This document shows positions 57,463-64,000 of a stretch of DNA of 64,000 nt, in pieces. The stretch is from Wurfbainia villosa (lineage: Eukaryota > Streptophyta > Magnoliopsida > Zingiberales > Zingiberaceae). The position numbers were made by a program, and so were the translations under genes. Numbering within the stretch: the first letter of the stretch is position 1; each line of letters opens with the position of its first letter. The notes below the pieces were generated by a model that did no database searches, was not told the DNA's origin, and saw nothing but the letters and a program-made list of their open reading frames with translations. The stretch is from NCBI GenBank assembly GCA_025175895.1, contig CM046000.1, positions 96,518,753 to 96,582,752 on the forward strand, given 5' to 3'.

Positions 57463-57930
57463 AAATTGCATGCTTAGTTTTTCCTTTATTTTTAGAATGG
57501 TTAGATAGGACTCATAATCAACTAAAATCCTCATTTAAAAGATTGAGCCTCGGGGAGCCTCTTTTCAAAAATAACTAGTTAGACCAAGATGTAGTCTCAA
57601 GTAAGTCGAGTTATCAATTTCTTGAAATTAGCTTTGTCTAAGGAAGTGGTCGTTGTTCCGATCAAAGAATGCCTCTGTGCCTCGCCACGACCTGGAAGCT
57701 AATCTCTTGAAAAGATTACTTGATGAGCTTAGACTAAATCCGAATCTAACCTAATGTTGGTTAATTTAAATTCATTAAAATTAATCAAAATTGAAAGTCA
57801 TCTCACAATAACACATAGGAATAACATGTTTTGATCATGTAGATATTGGTGAGATGATTTAGGTTTAAAAACTTACAAACAACCCTTTAGTAATTCCAAT
57901 ATCCGATCCAACTACCTTATATGTAGGATC
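57463..57930 (+). other. Inter-ORF spacer between gag and pol, copia B
   Basis: About 470 non-coding bases, collinear with 24201-24674 of copy A. Contains one unit of the AGCCTCGGGGAGCCTC sequence that is duplicated in A. Confidence 0.7.
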
Positions 57931-58334
57931 AATGGATGTTGGACAGTGGTTGCTCCCGACACATGACCGGGGATCAACTCAAATTTTCAAAGTTACGATT
58001 CAAACGACAAGGATCGGTAGCCTTCGGAAATAACGGCAAGCTCAAAATCATCGGATCAGGTGATATTGAGCTCAACTCTAACTTTACAATTCAAAATGTC
58101 TTATTAGTAGAAAACTTTCAATATAATTTACTTAGTGTAAGCCAATTGTGTGATAACAATTATAAGGTCATATTTCTAGAAAATGAATGCGTAATCAAGA
58201 TAAATGCAACATCTAAAATAATACTTAAAGGAACTAGGAATAGCAACATCTACACAATAAATTTACCCAACTCCTCAACCAAGTGTCTTATGACACAGCA
58301 AGAGGAATCTTGGTTATGGCAATCAAGACTCTGA
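57931..58334 (+). CDS. Protease and pre-integrase region of copia B
   Basis: Frame 57936-58334 (132 codons) starts MLDSGCSRHMTGD, the aspartic protease motif (DSG) of copia elements. It continues with FGNNGKLKIIGSGDIEL, NFQYNLLSVSQLCDNNYKVI and the GAG-pre-integrase segment. It ends near WLWQSRL where the zinc-binding HRRLGH would be; the damaged remainder is in the next frame. Confidence 0.85.
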
Positions 58335-59277
58335 CACTGCACCCAAGACTCGGCCCACAAGATGAGTCGAGTGGCTTGGTTATAGGTTTGCCTAAACTAA
58401 ACAACTTGGATAATAAAATATGTAATGCTTGTCAACAAAGTAAACAATCTAGGACACAACATCAATTAACTAATCAAGAACGAACCAAAAGTGTTCTTGA
58501 GCTCCTACACATGGATCTATTTGATTCACATGGAGCTAAGTCACTCAATGGTAGTCAATTTTGCTTAGTCATAATTGACGACTATTCTAGATTTACTTGG
58601 GTTAGGTTTATCAAACATAAAAATGATACCTAGACCAACTAATCAATCTTTGTAGGTTAATCGAAAATCAAAAGAACCTTAAGATTAAAAGACTTAGATC
58701 ATGGTGGTGAATTCAAAACCACAGTTTACAGATTTCAGAACCCAAACGGATACCACCATGAGTTTTCATGTCCTAGAACCCCACAACAAAATGGGTTAGT
58801 CGAACGGAAAAATAGAACCCTACAAGAAGCCGCTAGGACAATGTTAAACGAGTATAACCTACCCGATAGATTTTGGGCAGAGGCCGTTAGTACGGCTTGC
58901 TATGTCCAAAATAGGATCCTTATGGTAAAGAGGCACCAAAAGTCCTCGTACGAGATTTATCACGATAAAATACCAAACATCAAATACTTTAGGTATTTGG
59001 ATGCAAGGTACATATCTTAAACACTAAGGATTACCTAGGGAAATTCAAATCCAAAACCTCAACAGGAACCGTTCTAGGATACTCAACCACCAGTAGAGCT
59101 TATAGGGTATACAATCACGACACTCTTAGAGTCGAAGAAACCATTAATATAGTTTTCGACGAAGGACACGAACCCGTTCAATCCTTAACAAAACCAACTA
59201 GCAAATCAACTTATAGCAAACCCGACTCTGATCTTGAACTTGAATCTCGTCCTAACCCAAGTCATCCTATCGACCAA
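58335..59277 (+). pseudogene. Integrase of copia B
   Basis: CNACQQSKQSRTQHQLTNQE (zinc-finger Cys pair), ELLHMDLFDSHGAKS (first Asp), DDYSRFTWVRFIKHK up to 58633, then a stop. The second Asp (SDHGGEF, near 58700) and the Glu region (NGLVERKNRTLQEAARTM, 58790-58845) are in other frames. WAEAVSTACYVQNR and EIYHDKIPNIKYF follow. Several indels relative to A. Confidence 0.82.
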
Positions 59278-59832
59278 GTGATAGATGACCCTAACCCAAG
59301 TCATCCTATCAATCAAGTTATAGGTGATCCAAATTTAGGGGTTCGAACTAGAGCTTCATACCGAAACATTAGTCAAATCTCGTTAATTTCCAAAATCGAA
59401 CCCAAAACTATTGAACAAGCACTTCTTGATCCCGACTGGATTATTGCTATGCAAGAAGAGCTAGCTCAATTCACTAGAAATGAAGTCTGGGAATTAGTAC
59501 CACCACCTAAAGAAAAATCAATTATTGGAACAAGGTGGGTATTTCGAAATAAACTTGATGATAAAGGTGAAGTAGTTAGAAATAAAGCTAGGTTAGTCGC
59601 AAAAGGGTTTAGTCAAGTCGAAGGTTTAGATTACGATGAGACCTACGCCCCCGTAGCAAGACTAGAGTCCATCCGAATGCAAGATGCTAAAATAATTAAT
59701 ACACCTATAGCAACTAATGTTAATATAAACGAAGATGTAGAAGGAAAACCCGTTGACCTAAAATACTATAGGAGCGCAATAGGAAGTCTCCTATACTTAA
59801 CCGCGAGCCGACCCGACATTTTATTCCGGTAA
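59278..59832 (+). pseudogene. Reverse transcriptase of copia B with internal deletion
   Basis: 184 open codons. The N-terminal RT part is intact (QALLDPDWIIAMQEELAQF, NEVWELVPPPKEKSIIGTRW, NKARLVAKGFSQVEGLDYDE, TYAPVARLESIRM). It then jumps straight to QDAKIINTPIATNVN, the connection region. The 494 bases between these points in copy A, including YVDD at 22039-22050, are absent. The frame stays open through the join to TASRPDILF. No polymerase activity is possible. Confidence 0.9.
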
Positions 59833-60398
59833 GTATGTGCACAAGGTTACAAACCTGTGCCAAGGAGTCTCACCTAACCCTAGTCAAGCGTATCCTTAGA
59901 TATCTAAAGGGCACGCTAAACGTAGGTATTTGGTACCCTAGATCTACCGAGTTTAATCTAATCGCCATCCGACTCGACTATGCCGGTAGTAAACTCGATA
60001 GAAAGAGCACGAGTGGTTGTTAGTGAGTGCAAGAGGGAAGCAAAGATTATGCTGCCTTATCTACCACCGAAGCCGAATACGTTGCGATGGGTGAGTGTGT
60101 CTCTCAGCTCCTGTGGATGAAGCACACTCTCCAAGACTTTAGCTTAATCTTTAACAACATTAAAACCTACATAGATAACATCAGTTCAATTAACTTAACT
60201 AAAAATCCAATATGTCATTCTAGGACAAAACATATAGAAGTTAAACACCACTTCATTAGGGAACATGTAACTAATGGACCTATACAACTAGAGTATGTTG
60301 AGTCCAAATCAAACCTAGCGGACATCTTCACCAAACCACTACCCGAAGCCGAATTTAGTTTATTAAGACGAAAGTTAGGTATGTGCGTAATAGAGTAG
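59833..60398 (+). pseudogene. RNase H of copia B
   Basis: LVKRILRYLKGTLNVGIWYP, a first catalytic position at DYAGSKLDRKSTSGC (59980-60023), a stop, then KDYAALSTTEAEYVAMGECV (catalytic Glu), TYIDNISSINLTKNP (Asp), SRTKHIEVKHHFIREH and SNLADIFTKPLPEAEF, ending at 60398 (LGMCVIE). The last 123 codons are intact and define the true end of pol. Confidence 0.87.
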
Positions 60399-60736
60399 GA
60401 TTTAAATTTTTCTATATATGTACTCTATTTTTGCTTCTTTTTATGAAATTAGCCTAAGTCTTACCTTAGAAATCATATACCTATAGATTTAAGGAGCCAA
60501 CACATCTCACAACACATAGGACTAATGTGTTTGTGTACTTAGCCACGTGAGACCGTGAGATGTTAGGACCTTACTCCCGGTTCCGTATGTAGATTCAGTG
60601 CATCGATATGAACCATGGAGTATAATTATTTAAAATTAATCAATTCCTTCAAGACTTATTGATCATTCTATATCAATCAAGTCCAACCGGAGTTGTACAT
60701 TTTAGATGAACATATTTTCAAGCTTATTATTATTTT

Positions 60737-60745
60737 AAAAAAAAA

Positions 60746-60808
<63 letters not shown>
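60737..60808. repeat. Poly-A and (AT)n microsatellite in copia B
   Basis: A run of A (60737-60749) followed by about 58 bases of TA repeat. Copy A has only AATAATAATAA at this place, so the expansion happened in B after the copies separated. Confidence 0.92.
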
Positions 60809-60811
<3 letters not shown>

Positions 60812-61105
60812 GTAAATTTATTGGAATATAAAACCCTAAAATATATTTACAAACTTTTTGAGATAAGGCAAAAGGGGGAGAAAGTCACCAAAGTAACCAA
60901 AATTAACCAAATTTAAAGGGGAAGAAAGTCAACAAAATTATTACCTTTTATTTTAAGTAATTCCGATTACTTAAGCAACTATTAAGGGGGAGTAAAAATT
61001 ATTTTTCAAACTATTAAGGGGGAGTAAAAATTATTTTTCAAGAACTCACCTTCGGTCAAGGGGGAGGTTACCTCAAAGGGGAGAACTTGAAACAATAATA
61101 TTTCT

Positions 61106-61213
61106 CATTCATATTTAATCATTATGCTAGCTCATTCATATTTAATCTTTATGCTAGCTCATTCATGCTTAATCATTATGCTAGCTCATTCATGCTTAAT
61201 CATTATGCTAGTT
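61106..61213. repeat. 27-base tandem repeat, four copies (copia B)
   Basis: Unit CATTCATATTTAATCATTAT plus GCTAGCT, the reverse complement of the unit in copy A (six copies), shortly before the purine tract. Confidence 0.92.
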
Positions 61214-61250
61214 TAATTTTTCCTTAACTTTGTCGGTTTGCCATGAATCA

Positions 61251-61263
61251 AAAAGGGGGAGAT
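61251..61263 (+). other. Polypurine tract of copia B
   Basis: AAAAGGGGGAGAT just before the 3' LTR. Confidence 0.75.
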
Positions 61264-62630
61264 TGTTGGTGCAGTGGGCACCAAAGTCGAACCGGCATTT
61301 TGATTATGGCAAAAGGCTCAATAGTTAAGGGTATATTTGTTATCTTACGAGCTCAATTAAGTGTGCAGAAATGCTAAAGTTGAGCGAAGGTTCATGACAC
61401 CGGGAACCGAGGTGGTTTCCGCAATGCCGAGAGGGATTTCTGAGGAAGCCGAGGTACTCGGGTGAAGACCGAAGCGAGGCTACAAGGTAAGCTCGTGAAA
61501 GCGGGCAAGGACGCAGCGAGATCCGACCCAATACCTCCAATGGAAGGTCTAGGTCGAGATCTTGGTTAGAACCATCGCATTTATATTTTAAGCTAACTTG
61601 TATAATCCAAAACCCTTTGACCACGTCTACTACACCAATCGCTGGTCTAGTTCCAGCCTCGAGAAGAGCTCGAATTTCAAGGGGGTGAATTTGGACTTGA
61701 CTCGTGTTTTGGTACAAAGGGTGATGTGGCATCAAGGTGGACATCCAAACCATCACCAAGATTGGACCCCCAAAATTAGGTGATGTGGCATCAAGGTGAA
61801 CATCCAAAACCATCATCAAGTTGGACGCCCAAAATGAGGTGAGTTGGCACAAGATGGTTGGCAAACCACCATCAAGCTTGGACGCCCAAAATGAGGAGAG
61901 TTGGCACAAGATGGTTGGCTCCCATGATGTGGCACAAGTTGGATGGCTCCAACAAGTTGGCGTGAAGACCTCCTTGAGGTGGCACAAGGTGGTTGGATGA
62001 GCACCTCATCCTTGAGTTGTGGCACAAGGTGGTTGGATGAAGCACCTCATCCTTGAGTTGGCGCAAAGGATGTGGATGAGCAAGACTTGTGTGATAAGAA
62101 CCTCACCTTTGACACTACCTATGTCTAAATTCATAGATCAATATCCATAAATAGACATGTTCACGCCAAGCAAAAAATATAAGAAATCAAGAGCTCTCAA
62201 CACGCCGTCGTAACGCCGCTACTACTACTCACATTTGCTACGACGAAGTGCCGCCGACAACGAAAGCTACATCTTCTACTTATAAGAGTTGTCGGTATAT
62301 TTATTTAAGTTCTACTTCTTTAAATTGTCTTTGTGCTTTAATCGTAACAAGGAAAGGGGGAGTGTCCCTTTGCCTTGATTTCTTTTTGTGATCGTTGCTC
62401 CTACTTCCAACGAGGAGGAGTGGTTTTAGTGAATTGCCCTCCGTACGTGATCAAGGATCACTAGGGCCGTGGATTAGCAATCGAAAGATTGTGAACCACG
62501 TAAAAATATCTTGTCTACTTTATATTTCCGCTGTGCACTCTCTACTTGCTTTTTACTTATTGCAAAAGTTTTTTTTAACGACACCGTATCGCTATTCACC
62601 CCCCCCTCTAGCGACACTTTCGATCCAACA
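61264..62630 (+). repeat. 3' LTR of copia B
   Basis: 1367 bases, partner of 54089-55462. Followed by GGTGA, the target duplication. Confidence 0.92.
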
Positions 62631-62789
62631 GGTGAGAGACCCCCGCACTGCCCATCACTAGAAACTCACCCCATGCAGCCTGTGGGCACGCAATGGGCAT
62701 AGCTGACCTAGCAGGGGGCCTCTCACCATGCATCAAGGCCCTCGTTGGTGCACGGGTATGCCCCAACAGGGGCCATCCTTGGTCGTTAG
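62631..62789. other. Insertion-site DNA with an inverted repeat
   Basis: GGTGAGAGACCCCCGC at 62631-62646 is nearly the reverse complement of GCAGGGGGCCTCTCACC at 62711-62727. No gene is visible. The target duplication of copia B is the first five bases. Confidence 0.6.
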
Positions 62790-64000
62790 TGTTGGTACAA
62801 TTGGCTCAGGTCACGATTGACCAGACTCAAGTTTGACTCGAGTGATGTTTTGATGTTTGACATAGTATGTTTGACAAAGTGAGTTGACATTGATGTTTGA
62901 CATTAATGTCGGTTATGATTAACCGGACTCGAGTTTGACTCGAGGGAGATTTTAATGGTTGACTAGGGTTGACCATGTGATTATGGTAAAGTCCAAGTCA
63001 TGGGTACTTGGCATGTAAAGTCCAAGTGGGACACTTGGCATTGGGAAAGTCCAAGGGGGGCACATGGCAAGGAAAAGTCCAAGCATGGGTCTTGGCATGG
63101 AAAGTCCAACATGAGTTGGCAAGGGAAAGTCCAAGCTTGAGTCTTGGCATTTGAAAAGTCCAAGGAGTTTGATATTGGCGGCGTAAAGTCCAAGCGGGAG
63201 TCTTGGCAGCATAAGTCCAATGGATTGGCGGCGTAAAGTCCAAGCGAAGTCTTGGCGGTGTAAGTCCAATGTGCCTTGGTGGTGTAGACACCGTTAGCAT
63301 GACATAGCCGATGGAAGCACCTGAAGGCAAGCGCGATGGATGAACAAGTCATGGATGACTTGGAGGGATCCGAGAGGCGTGAGACTGATGGAGGTGACTA
63401 GAAGGCTTAGGTCTAGGCTAAGGGTGGTCTAGCAAGTATGGGGACACCATACTTGGGTTAAAACCTCATTCAGGTCGCACCGATCGGCGCTGACCGCCGG
63501 AATCGACTAGAGCTCGACCGCCATTTAGGCTGAAATTGTTTTTAAATGATCGCTCATTGAGCAATGATTGAGTCGCAAGTACGCCGTTCAGTCCGGCCGA
63601 TTATGGGTTGGGCCAATCGCCAATGTTGGTAGTCGACTGGTGAGAGTCTCGTTGGAACTTTTCCAATGTGGATTGAGCAGTTGTCTCACAAATAATGTTG
63701 GCATTGGGGTTTATGGCATCTAGCGAAAATCCAAAGACGACGCACTAGTAAAAGCAACATAGTAATACGTAACTGCAGCGATTTTCTTGGGCAAAATTGA
63801 AGGGGAGAGTTGGTGTTTTCCAGTCCTTCAAAGATAGTTCAAGGAAATCAAAGATCAAGCAATCAAAAGCTCTTGTAAAGTGTTTTTCCTTTACTTGCAT
63901 TGTATTTCATTATCGTATTTTCTTGTATCTATTTGTTTATTGTTGTAAACAATTGTAAGAGGTTTCTCCACCTCCAACTTGTGTCGAGAAGGAGTTAGTT
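62790..64000 (+). repeat. 5' part of a second family G LTR (runs out of the window)
   Basis: It opens TGTTGGTACAATTGGCTCAG. From 63630 it matches 3920-4300. It contains a GTTTGACTCGAG-rich start, a minisatellite at 62987-63286 and a single GTAGTCGACTGG at 63616. The end is beyond 64000. Confidence 0.65.
62987..63286. repeat. Minisatellite of about 11 AAGTCCAA...CTTGGC units
   Basis: Units of 22-30 bases each start (A)AAGTCCAA(G) and end (C)TTGG(C), so every unit is an imperfect inverted repeat. Minus-strand open frames rich in LDF and WTF arise from this periodicity and are not genes. Confidence 0.85.

Larger units (their letters stand above)
54089..62630 (+). mobile_element. Complete copia element B (same family as A), RT core deleted
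   Basis: LTRs 54089-55462 and 61264-62630 (TGTTGG...CCAACA), target duplication GGTGA at 54084-54088 and 62631-62635. Gag, protease, integrase, RT and RNase H remnants follow the same plan as element A. It lacks 494 bases of RT including the YVDD box, and has frameshifts in integrase, so it could move only with proteins from another copy. Confidence 0.93.

Noticed and set aside
62952..63352. Three overlapping minus-strand frames rich in LDF/WTF
   Set aside because: They are created by the AAGTCCAA minisatellite; all three frames stay open because of its periodicity.

Overview
The window is plant nuclear DNA, from a flowering plant with a large, repeat-rich genome (possibly a monocot; the sequence alone does not decide this). 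I recognise no host gene, rRNA or tRNA. Almost every base that can be explained belongs to transposable elements: at least four families of LTR retrotransposon plus CACTA (En/Spm) DNA-transposon sequence. Nearly all the coding regions are broken.

Layout. 1-705: tail of a plus-strand Ty3/gypsy element, then its 3' LTR (706-3297). 3298-4552: remnant of a copia-type LTR ('family G'; its 5' end appears again at 62790-64000). 4553-6493: end of another gypsy 5' LTR ('F') with a tRNA-iMet primer site. 6555-12411: the left part of a CACTA element carrying a broken second gene (Transposase_24-like, DUF8039-like and Ulp1/C48-like segments). 12412-29383: a minus-strand chromodomain gypsy element ('E'), split in its gag by a complete minus-strand copia element ('A', 18962-28032, TSD TGACT). 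29384 to about 45394: a plus-strand Athila-like gypsy element ('D', tRNA-Asp primer site), split in its gag by a complete plus-strand copia element ('C', 31404-40692, TSD TTTTC). 45557-47682: a third, older LTR of family C. 47683 to about 53240: a minus-strand CACTA TNP2 transposase pseudogene followed by GC-rich DNA and subterminal repeats. 54089-62630: a second copy of copia A ('B', plus strand, TSD GGTGA), missing the catalytic core of its reverse transcriptase. 62790-64000: start of another family G LTR with a hairpin minisatellite.

The order of events can be read from the boundaries: CACTA entered F, E entered CACTA, A entered the gag of E, D entered the 5' LTR of E, and C entered the gag of D. 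The E insertion lies just upstream of the ATG of the CACTA second gene, and a TNP2 gene on the same strand lies beyond the retrotransposons. The two CACTA pieces may therefore be halves of one element pushed about 35 kb apart, but their subterminal repeats differ, so this is a hypothesis.

The most interesting points are the exactly bounded nesting, a 494-base microhomology deletion that removed the YVDD core of copy B while keeping an open frame, a Ulp1-like peptidase segment with its active-site residues visible in the CACTA remnant, several hairpin-forming repeat arrays inside LTRs, and clustered small indels at CTG-type contexts between LTR pairs that look partly like assembly error.
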